Positions 50,120-58,484 of a stretch of 64,000 bases of DNA are shown here, in pieces (position 1 is the first letter of the stretch; every line of letters starts with the position of its first letter). The translations under genes and the position numbers were made by a program. The notes beneath the pieces are model-generated. The model was not told the DNA's origin. It did not search any database and worked only from the letters and a program-made list of their open reading frames with translations. This DNA is from CAWCAW01 sp963714125 (GTDB taxonomy: Bacteria; Actinomycetota; Acidimicrobiia; Acidimicrobiales; UBA8190): the NCBI GenBank assembly GCA_963714125.1, contig OY970234.1, forward strand, positions 2,976,001-3,040,000. The letters run 5' to 3'.

Positions 50120-50149
50120 ATTACAGCACTGTAACTACGGGGGTGTCAA
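50120..50149 (-). promoter_or_regulatory. Near-consensus promoter of nrdJ
   Basis: On the minus strand: TTGACA (50149-50144, perfect -35), 18-base spacer, TGTAAT (50125-50120, 5 of 6 to consensus). A 14-bp inverted repeat, TTACAG CA CTGTAA (50121-50134), overlaps the -10 and could be a further operator. The predicted 5' UTR is about 130 bases. Confidence 0.7.
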
Positions 50150-50272
50150 CGGTGGAGGCCCCCCGTCGGCCCTGGTGAAAGGCCCTTCGCGAAGATTTAT
50201 TCAGCGGGGCTGAAAACGACTCGGCCGAGGCGCTCCCGTCCGTGCCTGGAGGTCCCGATAGGGTCGCCGCCC

Positions 50273-51784
50273 ATGGCTTGCGTGATCGCCATCGATGCCG
50301 GGACGACGGGGGTACGAGCCCTGGCCGTCACCGAAGACGGGGTCGTGGTGGACGTCTCGTACCGGGAGCTGACCCAGTACTTCCCGCAACCGGGGTGGGT
50401 CGAGCACGACGCCGCGGCCATATGGGAGGCGGTGGCCGAGACCGTGATCGAGGTGGCCGATCGCCAGCGCCAAGCAGGACACACGGTGGCCGCCGTCGGC
50501 ATCACCAACCAGCGCGAGACGGTGGTGGCATGGGACCGCTCGACGGGCCGCCCCTTGCGCCGCGCCATCGTGTGGCAGGACCGCCGCACGGCGGCGCGCT
50601 GCGATGCGTTGCGCCAGGCGGGACACCTCCCGCTCGTGCGCGAGCGCACCGGCCTCGTCCTCGACCCCTACTTCTCGGCCACCAAAATGGCGTGGCTGCT
50701 CGACGAAGGTGGCCTGCAGGTCACCCCCGACCTCGTCCTCGGCACCGTGGATGCGTGGGTGATCTGGAACCTGACCGGCGGTCCCGACGGAGGCATCCTG
50801 GCCACCGACCCGTCCAACGCCAGTCGCACCTTGCTCTATGACATCACGACGCGGCGGTGGTCCGACGAGCTCGGCGAGCTCTTCGGCGTGCCGCTCCATG
50901 TCCTGCCCGAAGTGCGCCCTTCGTGCGGTCGCCTCGGCACCGTGAAAGCAGTCGCGGCGGCGAGTTCCGCGCTGGCCGACGTGCCGGTAAGCGCAATAGC
51001 CGGCGATCAACAGGCGGCGTTGTTCGGACAAGCCTGCTTCTCCCCCGGCATGGCCAAAGCCACGTATGGGACGGGGGCTTTTGTGTTGGCCAACGTCGGT
51101 GAGCGGTGCCCGCCGCCTTCGGAGGGGCTCCTCACCACCGTCGCCTGGGATCTGGGCGAGCGGGGCGGCTCGTCACCGGTCTCCTACGCCCGAGAGGGCG
51201 CCGTTTTCGCTACCGGGGCGGCCGTCCAGTGGCTGCGCGACGGGCTCGGCATCATCGCCAACGCCGCCGACGTCGGTCCCCTGGCCGCCTCGATCCCCGA
51301 CACCGAGGGGGTCACGGTGGTGCCCGCCTTTACGGGACTCGGAAGCCCATGGTGGGACCCCTACGCCCGCGGCACCATCGTGGGGCTCAGCCGCGGCACG
51401 GGGGCGGCCCATATCGCCCGGGCCGTGGTGGAGTCCATGGCCTACCAAGTGCGCGACGTCGTCGACGCCATGCGCGCAGCGGGCAGCGAGGTAGCCGAGT
51501 TGCGCGCCGACGGCGGGGCGGCGGTGATGGATCTCCTGCTGCAGCTGCAAGCCGATCAGTTGCGCGTGCCGGTGGCCCGACCCGCGTCCACCGAGACCAC
51601 CGCGCTGGGAGCGGCCATGCTGGCCGGCCTGGCCGAAGGGGTGTGGGGAACGCTCGACGAGCTGTCGTCGCTGTGGTGCGGCGAGTTCCGGTGCGAACCC
51701 AAGGCGTCGGCCATTGCCGCCGACGCCGCCTACAGCCGGTGGCGCGCCGCCGTGGAACGGTCGTTGGGGTGGGTCAAACCTTAG
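50273..51784 (+). CDS. glpK: Glycerol kinase
   Basis: 503 residues of the FGGY kinase family. Signature segments: CVIAIDAGTTGVRALAV (phosphate 1), VGITNQRETVVAWDRSTG, AIVWQDRRTAARCD, AIAGDQQAALFGQACFSPGMAKATYGTGAF and the FGGY-like adenosine motif VRDVVDAMRAAGSEVAELRADGGAAVMDLLLQLQAD. It phosphorylates glycerol to glycerol-3-phosphate. Neither a glycerol facilitator nor a glycerol-3-phosphate dehydrogenase is nearby. It starts with DAGTTGVRA where typical GlpK has DQGTTSSR, so a related polyol substrate is possible. Its 3' end overlaps the exporter gene by 4 bases. Confidence 0.9.
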   Translation: MACVIAIDAGTTGVRALAVTEDGVVVDVSYRELTQYFPQPGWVEHDAAAIWEAVAETVIEVADRQRQAGHTVAAVGITNQRETVVAWDRSTGRPLRRAIVWQDRRTAARCDALRQAGHLPLVRERTGLVLDPYFSATKMAWLLDEGGLQVTPDLVLGTVDAWVIWNLTGGPDGGILATDPSNASRTLLYDITTRRWSDELGELFGVPLHVLPEVRPSCGRLGTVKAVAAASSALADVPVSAIAGDQQAALFGQACFSPGMAKATYGTGAFVLANVGERCPPPSEGLLTTVAWDLGERGGSSPVSYAREGAVFATGAAVQWLRDGLGIIANAADVGPLAASIPDTEGVTVVPAFTGLGSPWWDPYARGTIVGLSRGTGAAHIARAVVESMAYQVRDVVDAMRAAGSEVAELRADGGAAVMDLLLQLQADQLRVPVARPASTETTALGAAMLAGLAEGVWGTLDELSSLWCGEFRCEPKASAIAADAAYSRWRAAVERSLGWVKP

Positions 51785-53847
51785 GGAACCAAGTCGCGCT
51801 GGGCCGGTTCGGCCACAAGCAGGTCCGCCGCCAAGCGGGCCACCATTTGCGTGACCTCGGCGTGTTGCTCGGGAGACCAGTCGGCCAGCACTTCGTTGAG
51901 GCCCTTGCGCCTGGCTTCGCCCAGCTTGTCCATGACGGCGTGCCCAGCGGGAGTGAGGACGAGGGCCCCTGCGTCCTCTTGGTCGCCCGTGACCGCTGGC
52001 GCCATGGTGACCAGGCCGTCGGCGCGCAGTGAGTTGGCCACCCGGGCCAAATCGGCCCGAGGGACATGCAGGTGATCGGCCAGGTTGTCGACGGTCTGGC
52101 CTTCGTGACCCTGCAGACGGAACAACAGCCAGCACGCCGCGGGTGACACGTCCACACCGGCTTGCGTCGAGAGCCAGCGGTAGATCTGTTCACGGTTCTC
52201 CCGGGACACGAGCACGCTCAAGGCGCGGGCGATCTCGTCGCGCGACGACCGGGTGCTCGGTATGGCCGTCGGTGCCAACGTGTTGGCCGGGTCGGTGGCG
52301 CGCGTTGTTTTGCGCAAGGCCAACTGCGGGATGAGCCAAGTGAGAGCGAACGCCGCCACCGCAATGGGCACCGCCGTTTTGAACACGGTCTGAATGGACG
52401 CCGCGTAGGCATCGACGAAGCCGCGGTGTAGCGGCGGTGGCAGCTTGGCCAGCAGCGCCGGCGTTAATCCCGCCGTTCCGGAGAAATTGGCCGGCAAGGT
52501 GATGTGGCCGACGTAGCGGTGGATGTTGCCCACCAGCACGTTGGACAAGATGGCGCCGAATATGGCCACGCCGAAGGACGCCCCGATGGACCGGAAGAAG
52601 GTGGCCCCCGAGGTGGCCGTGCCCAGGTCCTTGTACTCCACGGCGTTCTGCACGGCGATCACCAGAACCTGCATGACCATGCCCAACCCGAGTCCGAGCA
52701 CGACCATGGCGATGGCCGCCGTTGAATACGGGCTGGCGGCGGTGAGCCGCGACAACAAGAACAATCCCAACGCCATGACGCCGGTGCCCACGATGGGGAA
52801 GGGCTTGTAGCGACCCGTGCGGGTGATCAGCTGCCCACTGCCGATGGAGGTGATGAGCAGGCCGGCCATGAGCGGCACCAGGCGAAGGCCGGAAATGGTC
52901 GGCGTCACCCCCTTGACATCCTGCATGTAGAGCGGGAGAAAGGTGATGGCGCCGAACATGGCGAAGCCGACCACGAATCCCACCGCGCTGGTGGACGCGA
53001 AGGTTCGGTTCTTAAACAGCCGCAGGGGAATGACCGGCTCCACGGCGCGTCGCTCCACCAGCACCCAGGCCACCAGTAGCAGCACGGCGGCGGCGCCCAT
53101 GATGAAGATGGGCGCCGAGAGCCACTTGTAGGTGATGCCTCCCAAACTGGCCAGCAGGACCAGGGACGTGGCGGCCAGCGTCAAAAAGGCGGTGCCGAGG
53201 TAGTCGATGACGTGATGGACCCGATTGCTCGACGACGGGAGCACCGCCGAGGTCACGATCAAGGCGATGGCCCCGACCGGCACGTTGATATAGAAGATCC
53301 ACCGCCACGACAGATCGTCGACGAAGAACCCGCCCAACAGCGGACCAAGCACGCTGGCGGTGGCGAAGACGGCGCCGAAGACGCCTTGGTAACGGCCGCG
53401 CTCACGAGGTGAGACGACGTCACCGACGGTGGCCTGAGCCCCGACGATCAGCCCTCCCCCGCCCAGACCTTGTACCGCCCGCAACGCGATGAGTTCGTCC
53501 AGGTTGCGACTGAGACCAGCCAGCACCGATCCGACGAGAAAGATGACGATGGCGGCCTGGAAGAAGGTCTTGCGCCCGTACTGGTCGCCGAGCTTGCCCC
53601 AGATCGGCGTCGACGCCGTGGAAGCCAGGAGGTAGGCGGTCACCACCCACGACAGGTGGGAGAAACCGTGCAGGTCGCCCACGATGGTGGGCAGTGCCGT
53701 GGCCACGATGGTCTGGTCGAGGGCGGCCAAGAGCATGCCGAGCATGAGCCCGACCATGACCAGGCGCACCTGGGCCCGAGACAGGTCCAGTGTGGCCACG
53801 GCGTCGGAGGGCCCGATGTCAGAGGATTCGGTGGTGCTCGAACTCAC
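51781..53847 (-). CDS. DHA2-type MFS drug exporter fused to a C-terminal MarR-like domain
   Basis: 688 residues. Residues ~25-520 are a 14-helix EmrB/QacA proton antiporter: motif A in WGKLGDQYGRKTFF, motif C-like GPLLGGFFVDDLSWRWIFYINVPVG, and DQTIVATALPTIVGDL of the DHA2 family. Residues ~545-688 are a soluble winged-helix domain of MarR type: ISRENREQ-like helix, AACWLLFRLQGHEGQTVDNLADHLHVPRADLARVANSLRADGLVTMAP and LVLTPAGHAVMDKLGEARRKGLNEVLADWSPEQHAEVTQM. Such tails would face the cytoplasm. Single-polypeptide exporter-MarR fusions occur in actinobacteria. An 11-bp inverted repeat lies just upstream. GTG 53847 start. Confidence 0.9.
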   Translation of the reverse strand: MSSSTTESSDIGPSDAVATLDLSRAQVRLVMVGLMLGMLLAALDQTIVATALPTIVGDLHGFSHLSWVVTAYLLASTASTPIWGKLGDQYGRKTFFQAAIVIFLVGSVLAGLSRNLDELIALRAVQGLGGGGLIVGAQATVGDVVSPRERGRYQGVFGAVFATASVLGPLLGGFFVDDLSWRWIFYINVPVGAIALIVTSAVLPSSSNRVHHVIDYLGTAFLTLAATSLVLLASLGGITYKWLSAPIFIMGAAAVLLLVAWVLVERRAVEPVIPLRLFKNRTFASTSAVGFVVGFAMFGAITFLPLYMQDVKGVTPTISGLRLVPLMAGLLITSIGSGQLITRTGRYKPFPIVGTGVMALGLFLLSRLTAASPYSTAAIAMVVLGLGLGMVMQVLVIAVQNAVEYKDLGTATSGATFFRSIGASFGVAIFGAILSNVLVGNIHRYVGHITLPANFSGTAGLTPALLAKLPPPLHRGFVDAYAASIQTVFKTAVPIAVAAFALTWLIPQLALRKTTRATDPANTLAPTAIPSTRSSRDEIARALSVLVSRENREQIYRWLSTQAGVDVSPAACWLLFRLQGHEGQTVDNLADHLHVPRADLARVANSLRADGLVTMAPAVTGDQEDAGALVLTPAGHAVMDKLGEARRKGLNEVLADWSPEQHAEVTQMVARLAADLLVAEPAQRDLVP

Positions 53848-53863
53848 CGGGCCACGATACCGG

Positions 53864-53910
53864 CGGGCCGTTGATCACCCATGGGACCGGCCCGACACCT
53901 CAACGGCCCG
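53864..53910. promoter_or_regulatory. 11-bp inverted repeat between exporter-MarR and dipZ
   Basis: CGGGCCGTTGA (53864-53874) and TCAACGGCCCG (53900-53910) are perfect inverted copies with a 25-base spacer, in the 125-base divergent region. It could be an operator for the MarR-like domain fused to the exporter, or an RNA hairpin in one of the leaders. Confidence 0.4.
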
Positions 53911-53972
53911 AGCGCTTCGTACGATGGCCGATGGGCTCCTGGGCACGCGACCCATGACGAGAGGAAGGCGCC

Positions 53973-55694
53973 GTGGTGTTGCTGTACCTCATCGGATTCG
54001 TCGCCGGGCTGATCGCGGGGATCTCGCCGTGCATCTTGCCGGTGCTCCCGGTGATCCTGGTGGCGGGAACGACCGGCACCGTCGGCACGGCCACGACGAC
54101 CACGACCACCGCCATGGCCGTAGCGACCAAGCGCAGCTACCGGGCCTATGCCGTCATTGGCGGACTGATCCTCAGCTTCAGCGTGTTCACCTTGGTGGGT
54201 TCAGCGCTGCTCAGCGCCTTGGGCCTCCCTCAGGACTTCCTGCGCGATGCCGGTCTCGTCGTCCTCGCCGTGGTGGCTCTGGGCCTCATCGTCCCGCCTC
54301 TGGGCATTGTGCTCGAGCGTCCTTTTGCCCGGCTCGTGCGCAGCCAACCCAACGGCAACGGCGGCGCCTTCGTGCTCGGGCTCGGCCTCGGGGCTGTGTT
54401 CGTGCCGTGCGCAGGTCCGGTACTGACCGCCATCACGGTCGCCGGTGCCAATCACCGCGTGAGCCTTGCCTCGGTGGTTCTCACCGTGGACTTCGCCGCC
54501 GGCGCGGCGGTGCCCCTGCTGATATTCGCGCTGGCCGGCCAACGCGTCGGTGATCGTGTGGCCGCTTTTCGGAGTCATGCGGCCCGGGCCCGCCAGATCG
54601 GCGGTGTGGTCTTGCTGGCCACCACCGCCCTCATCGCCTTTAACGTCACCGACTCGCTGCAGCGCGATGTACCGGGCTACACGAGCGTCCTGCAGCAGCA
54701 CATCGAAGCGGGCTCCTATGCCCACAAGCACCTGGCCACGTTGACCGGTACCGGCGGCGGCAAACTGTCGAGCTGCCCCTCGAACACCTCGACGTTGAGC
54801 CAGTGCGGCATGGCGCCGAACTTCACGGGGATCACGGCGTGGCTCAACACGCCGGGCGACAAACCCGAGACACTCGACGCGCTGCGGGGCAAGGTCGTGC
54901 TGGTGGACTTCTGGACGTACTCGTGCATCAACTGCCAGCGCTCGCTGCCCCACGTCGAAGGCTGGTACCGCGCGTATCACCGCGCCGGGTTCGACGTGGT
55001 GGGTGTGTCCACGCCGGAGTTCGCCTTCGAACACGTGGTGTCCAACGTGGCCCAGGCCTCCCAGCAGCTCGGGGTGAAGTACCCCGTCGCCGTGGACGAC
55101 AACTACAAAACGTGGGACGCGTACTCCAATCAGTACTGGCCCGCCGAGTACCTCATCGATGCCAAAGGCGACGTACGCCACGTCGACTTCGGCGAGGGCG
55201 ACTACGGCACCACCGAGTCACTCATCCGCCAGCTGCTAGTGGCGGCGGATCCGACCGTGCGCCTGCCCTCACCCACCGACACCCCCAACCTGACCCCCGA
55301 CGAACCGCTCACGGGAGAGTCGTACGTGGGATATGACCGGCTGCAGAACTTCGCCGGTACCCAGATCGACGAAAACCATCCCTCGGTGTATCAATTCCCC
55401 AGCCCCCTACCGCCCAACGAACTGGCCTTCTCGGGGACGTGGGACGAGGGTGCCGAATCAGCCACGTCCGGCCCCGACGCCCAGTTGGAGCTGGCCTTTT
55501 CGGCCGACAACGTCTACCTCGTGCTGGGCGGCTCGGGCACCATCGGCGTATCGGTCAACGGCACCCGCACCCAGACGATCACCGTCAACGGCATCCCCCG
55601 CCTCTACACGCTCGTACACGGGCGATATCAGACGTCGACGCTGGTGCTGTCGGTATCGCCGGGTGTTCAGGCTTACGACTTCACCTTCGGCTGA
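53973..55694 (+). CDS. dipZ: DipZ-type CcdA-thioredoxin thiol-disulfide protein
   Basis: 573 residues in three parts. Residues 1-~235: CcdA-like six-helix electron-transfer domain with paired cysteines in GISPCILPVLPV and FVPCAGPVLTA. Residues ~265-415: extracytoplasmic thioredoxin-like domain with VDFWTYSCINCQRSLPHVEGWY (CxxC = CINC). The rest: a C-terminal beta-sandwich domain (ESYVGYDRLQNFAGTQIDENHPSVYQFP ... LYTLVHGRYQTSTLVLSVSPGVQAYDFTFG) typical of mycobacterial DipZ. It carries reducing power across the membrane to exported proteins. An unusual Thr-rich loop (TATTTTTTAM) follows helix 1. GTG 53973 has GAGGAAGG upstream. Confidence 0.92.
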   Translation: MVLLYLIGFVAGLIAGISPCILPVLPVILVAGTTGTVGTATTTTTTAMAVATKRSYRAYAVIGGLILSFSVFTLVGSALLSALGLPQDFLRDAGLVVLAVVALGLIVPPLGIVLERPFARLVRSQPNGNGGAFVLGLGLGAVFVPCAGPVLTAITVAGANHRVSLASVVLTVDFAAGAAVPLLIFALAGQRVGDRVAAFRSHAARARQIGGVVLLATTALIAFNVTDSLQRDVPGYTSVLQQHIEAGSYAHKHLATLTGTGGGKLSSCPSNTSTLSQCGMAPNFTGITAWLNTPGDKPETLDALRGKVVLVDFWTYSCINCQRSLPHVEGWYRAYHRAGFDVVGVSTPEFAFEHVVSNVAQASQQLGVKYPVAVDDNYKTWDAYSNQYWPAEYLIDAKGDVRHVDFGEGDYGTTESLIRQLLVAADPTVRLPSPTDTPNLTPDEPLTGESYVGYDRLQNFAGTQIDENHPSVYQFPSPLPPNELAFSGTWDEGAESATSGPDAQLELAFSADNVYLVLGGSGTIGVSVNGTRTQTITVNGIPRLYTLVHGRYQTSTLVLSVSPGVQAYDFTFG

Positions 55695-55696
55695 CC

Positions 55697-55717
55697 GCTG
55701 ACGGCTGACGGCTGACG
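55697..55717 (+). repeat. Three tandem copies of GCTGACG
   Basis: Perfect 7-bp tandem repeat (3 units) directly after the dipZ stop in the 50-base convergent gap before plsC. No terminator hairpin is obvious beside it. Confidence 0.8.
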
Positions 55718-55744
55718 GCGAGCGCCGACCGCAGGCCGCAGGAT

Positions 55745-56527
55745 TCAGGCAGCCGGCTCCGACGACTGCAGCGGCGCCCGCTGGTCGGTGAACGGAGGAA
55801 TCGGCCCCGGCGGATGACCATCTCCGTTGGACAGCGCGGCGTGACGCACCTTGGCCACGTCGGCCCCGCCCACGACGTTGTGGCGCTTGGCGTAGCGATC
55901 TACGTAGTGCTGGCCCGACAAGCGCCGGATCTCGAACATCAACTCGTCGGTGACGGTGCGCTGCGCCAAGGGATCCTCGCTGGCTTCTCCTTCGAAGCGA
56001 GTCATGTCGAGGGGTGCACCGAAGCGAATGGTGACGCGGCGAAACGGACGCGGGAAGTTGGCCCCGATGGGCTGCACGTCAGTGGTGCCGATGAGGCCGA
56101 CAGGCACGACGGGCACCTTGCACCCCAACGCCAACCGGGCCACCCCGGTGTGGCCTCGGTACAGGCGGCCATCGGGCGAACGCGTCCCTTCGGGATAAAT
56201 GCCGAGCACCCCTCCCCCGTTGAGCACATCGCGCGCCGCGGTGAGGGCACGTTCGGAGGCGCTGCCACCTTCGCGTCGCATGGGGATCTGCCCGGCGGCC
56301 CGAAAGAACCACGCCGTCTTGAACGAGTCGAAGTATTCGGCCTTGGCCACGAAGGTGACGCGCCGGGCCAGGACCAAGGGCACGAACATGGAATCGACGA
56401 ACGACACGTGATTGGGGGCAAGGATGACCGGTCCCCGTTTGGGGACGTTCTCCCGGCCCTCCACCTTCACCCGCCACAAGAGATAGAAGATGGGGCTGAG
56501 CAGGGCCTTCATCAGCCAGTACGCCAC
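55745..56527 (-). CDS. plsC: 1-acyl-sn-glycerol-3-phosphate acyltransferase (PlsC family)
   Basis: 260 residues from GTG 56527, which yields the typical family start VAYWLMKALLSPIFYLLWRVKVEGRENVP. Acyltransferase blocks: I NHVSFVD, II GQIPMRREGGS, III GIYPEGTRSPDG, IV VPVVPVGLIG. It acylates lysophosphatidate to phosphatidic acid at the membrane. In-frame starts up to 56587 add a basic stretch and would run into the TetR operator region. A ~60-residue C-terminal tail is Pro/His-rich. This gene begins the conserved neighbourhood that in mycobacteria (Rv2182c to Rv2192c) also includes an SRPBCC protein, pimB and trpD. Confidence 0.88.
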   Translation of the reverse strand: MAYWLMKALLSPIFYLLWRVKVEGRENVPKRGPVILAPNHVSFVDSMFVPLVLARRVTFVAKAEYFDSFKTAWFFRAAGQIPMRREGGSASERALTAARDVLNGGGVLGIYPEGTRSPDGRLYRGHTGVARLALGCKVPVVPVGLIGTTDVQPIGANFPRPFRRVTIRFGAPLDMTRFEGEASEDPLAQRTVTDELMFEIRRLSGQHYVDRYAKRHNVVGGADVAKVRHAALSNGDGHPPGPIPPFTDQRAPLQSSEPAA

Positions 56528-56586
56528 GGCGCAACGGTAGCGCGCCGGCCGTCGTCTGCCCATGGCATAACCGAGGGTGGTCATCA

Positions 56587-56602
56587 CCGGTCGGTTGACC
56601 GG
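56587..56602. promoter_or_regulatory. Inverted repeat over the TetR-gene promoter
   Basis: CCGGTC GGTT GACCGG, perfect 6-bp arms, overlapping a TTGACC -35 (56595-56600). An 18-base spacer leads to TAGCGT (56619-56624), 8 bases before the ATG at 56633, so a leaderless transcript is possible. Position fits autorepression by the TetR protein. Confidence 0.4.
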
Positions 56603-56632
56603 CGCGCCAAGGGACCCTTAGCGTCGTCGCCT

Positions 56633-57256
56633 ATGGCCCATCGTCTTACCGCGCGCGGCCAGAGGCGACGCCAGCAACTGCTCGACTTCGCGGCCCGGCA
56701 ATTCGCCTCCCAGGGGTATCACCCCACCTCGGTGACCGACATCGTCGACGGGCTGGGCGTGGGCAAAGGGGTCTTCTACTGGTACTTCGCCTCCAAAGAG
56801 GAGTTGTTCCGCCAGGTGATCGTGGACGCGCAACGAGATCTGCGGCGCGCCCAGCGCCAGTCCATTGCCGACGAACCCGACCCGGTGCGGCGCATCCAGG
56901 CCGGCATCGCCGCATCGGTGATGTGGTTGGACGCCAATCGCCATCTCTTTGTCCTCATGGAGTTCGCCCGCACCGAAGAACGCTTTGCGCCGCTCATCCG
57001 CCAAGGTGAGGAACAGACGGTGGCCGACGCCCTGCCCCATGTGAAAGCGGGGATCGCGGCCGGCATGATCCGCCGTGAGGACCCCCTGGTGCTGGCGCAC
57101 GCCATCTTGGGGACCACCGACCACCTGGCGCGGGTGCTCGTGCTCGAGTCCGGTCGGCCCGCCGACGAAGCCGCCGCCGCCGCTATCGCCTTCTGCCTGG
57201 GAGGGATCCTCTCCCCGGAAGCGTCATCGCAGCGACTGAGGCACGCTGCGGGCTGA
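56633..57256 (+). CDS. TetR-family transcriptional regulator
   Basis: 207 residues. N-terminal helix-turn-helix: GQRRRQQLLDFAARQFASQGYHPTSVTDIVDGLGVGKGVFYWYFASKEELFRQVI. The C-terminal ligand domain (AGIAASVMWLDANRHLFVLMEFARTEERFAPLI) is of the fatty-acid/acyl-CoA-responsive type in general look, but no ligand is proven. It is divergent from plsC across ~105 bases holding a perfect inverted repeat, so control of plsC and itself is likely. The frame is open far upstream antisense to plsC; ATG 56633 is chosen because the HTH begins immediately. Confidence 0.9.
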   Translation: MAHRLTARGQRRRQQLLDFAARQFASQGYHPTSVTDIVDGLGVGKGVFYWYFASKEELFRQVIVDAQRDLRRAQRQSIADEPDPVRRIQAGIAASVMWLDANRHLFVLMEFARTEERFAPLIRQGEEQTVADALPHVKAGIAAGMIRREDPLVLAHAILGTTDHLARVLVLESGRPADEAAAAAIAFCLGGILSPEASSQRLRHAAG

Positions 57257-57261
57257 GCTGT

Positions 57262-58455
57262 TCAGTCCAGCTTGGTGAGCGTGCGGCGAAGGTTGCGCAC
57301 GGCCTGGCCGATGCGCTGCTCGTTCTCGATGAGTGCGAAGCGTACGAAGCCGTCGCCGCCGGGCCCGAATCCCACCCCCGGGGAGGTGGCCACCCCCGCT
57401 TCGGAGACCAGATAGGACGAGAAGTCGAGTGACCCCATCTCGAGGTACGGCTCGGGAATGGGCGCCCACACGAACATGGTCCCCTTGGGTTTGGTGATGT
57501 GCCAGCCGATGCGGTCGAGTCCCTCGCACAGGGCATCGCGCCGCGCCTTGTAGGTCTCGTTGACGACCTTGGGGTAGTCGGGGGCTTCGTTCATGGCCAC
57601 AATGGCGGCGATCTGAATGGGCTGGAAGGTTCCGTAGTCGAGGTAGCTCTTCAACTTGGTGAGGGCGGCCACCACGGCGGCGTTGCCCACCAAAAAGGCC
57701 ACACGCCATCCCGCCATGGAGAACGACTTGGTCAACGAGTAGAGCTCCACCGCCACATCTTTGGCCCCGGGCACCTCGAGGATCGACGGCGGCCGGAAGC
57801 CGTCAAAGGAGATGTCGGCATAGGCGAAGTCGTGCACGAGCACGATGTCATGCGCCCGGGCGAACTCCACGATGCGCGTCATCCAGGCCAGGTCGACACA
57901 GGCGGTGGTGGGGTTGTGGGGAAACGACAGCACGATGACGCGGGGCTTAGGCCACGCCGATTCCCAGGAATCCATGAGGTTGGCGAAGAAAGCCTCGGGC
58001 GCGTTTTCAGCGCCGTCGAGGCCGAGGCGTACCTGGCGCACCTCGGCGCCGGCGAACAACGGCGCGTAGATGTGGATCGGGTACGACGGCGACGGCACCA
58101 GCGCGCTGTCGCCGGGTCCGAGCAGTACCCACATCAGATGGCTCAGGCCTTCCTTGGCGCCGATGGTGGTCACCACTTCGGTATCGGGGTCGAGCTCGAC
58201 ACCAAAACGACGCAAGTAGAGCGAGGAGATGGCCTGGCGAAGCTTGGGGATGCCCTTGCTGGCCGAGTAGCGGTGGTTGCGCGGATTGTGCACGGCTTCG
58301 GCCAGCTTCTCCACGGCCACGTCCGGAGAAGGGATGTCGGGGTTGCCGAAACCGAGGTCGATGACGTCGTTACCGGCTCGGCGGGCCCCAAGCTTCAGCG
58401 CGTCGATGTGCGCGAAGACGTAGGGGGGCAGTCCGTTGATGCGCCGGAATTCCAT
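57262..58455 (-). CDS. Class I/II PLP-dependent aminotransferase (AlaC-like)
   Basis: 397 residues, fold-type I. Start MEFRRINGLPPYVFAHIDALKLGARRAGNDVIDLGFGNPDIPSP is typical of the AlaC/LL-diaminopimelate aminotransferase-like group. Cofactor residues: YSASKGIPKLRQAI, SFPHNPTTACVD (Asn), VHDFAYADISFDG (Asp/Tyr), SLTKSFSMAGWRVAFLVGN (Schiff-base Lys) and GFVRFALIENEQR (Arg). It probably interconverts pyruvate/alanine and 2-oxoglutarate/glutamate, or a related pair. It converges on the TetR gene with a 5-base gap. Confidence 0.92.
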   Translation of the reverse strand: MEFRRINGLPPYVFAHIDALKLGARRAGNDVIDLGFGNPDIPSPDVAVEKLAEAVHNPRNHRYSASKGIPKLRQAISSLYLRRFGVELDPDTEVVTTIGAKEGLSHLMWVLLGPGDSALVPSPSYPIHIYAPLFAGAEVRQVRLGLDGAENAPEAFFANLMDSWESAWPKPRVIVLSFPHNPTTACVDLAWMTRIVEFARAHDIVLVHDFAYADISFDGFRPPSILEVPGAKDVAVELYSLTKSFSMAGWRVAFLVGNAAVVAALTKLKSYLDYGTFQPIQIAAIVAMNEAPDYPKVVNETYKARRDALCEGLDRIGWHITKPKGTMFVWAPIPEPYLEMGSLDFSSYLVSEAGVATSPGVGFGPGGDGFVRFALIENEQRIGQAVRNLRRTLTKLD

Positions 58456-58484
58456 CCGGAAAGGTTACAGGCCGACCTCCGGGC

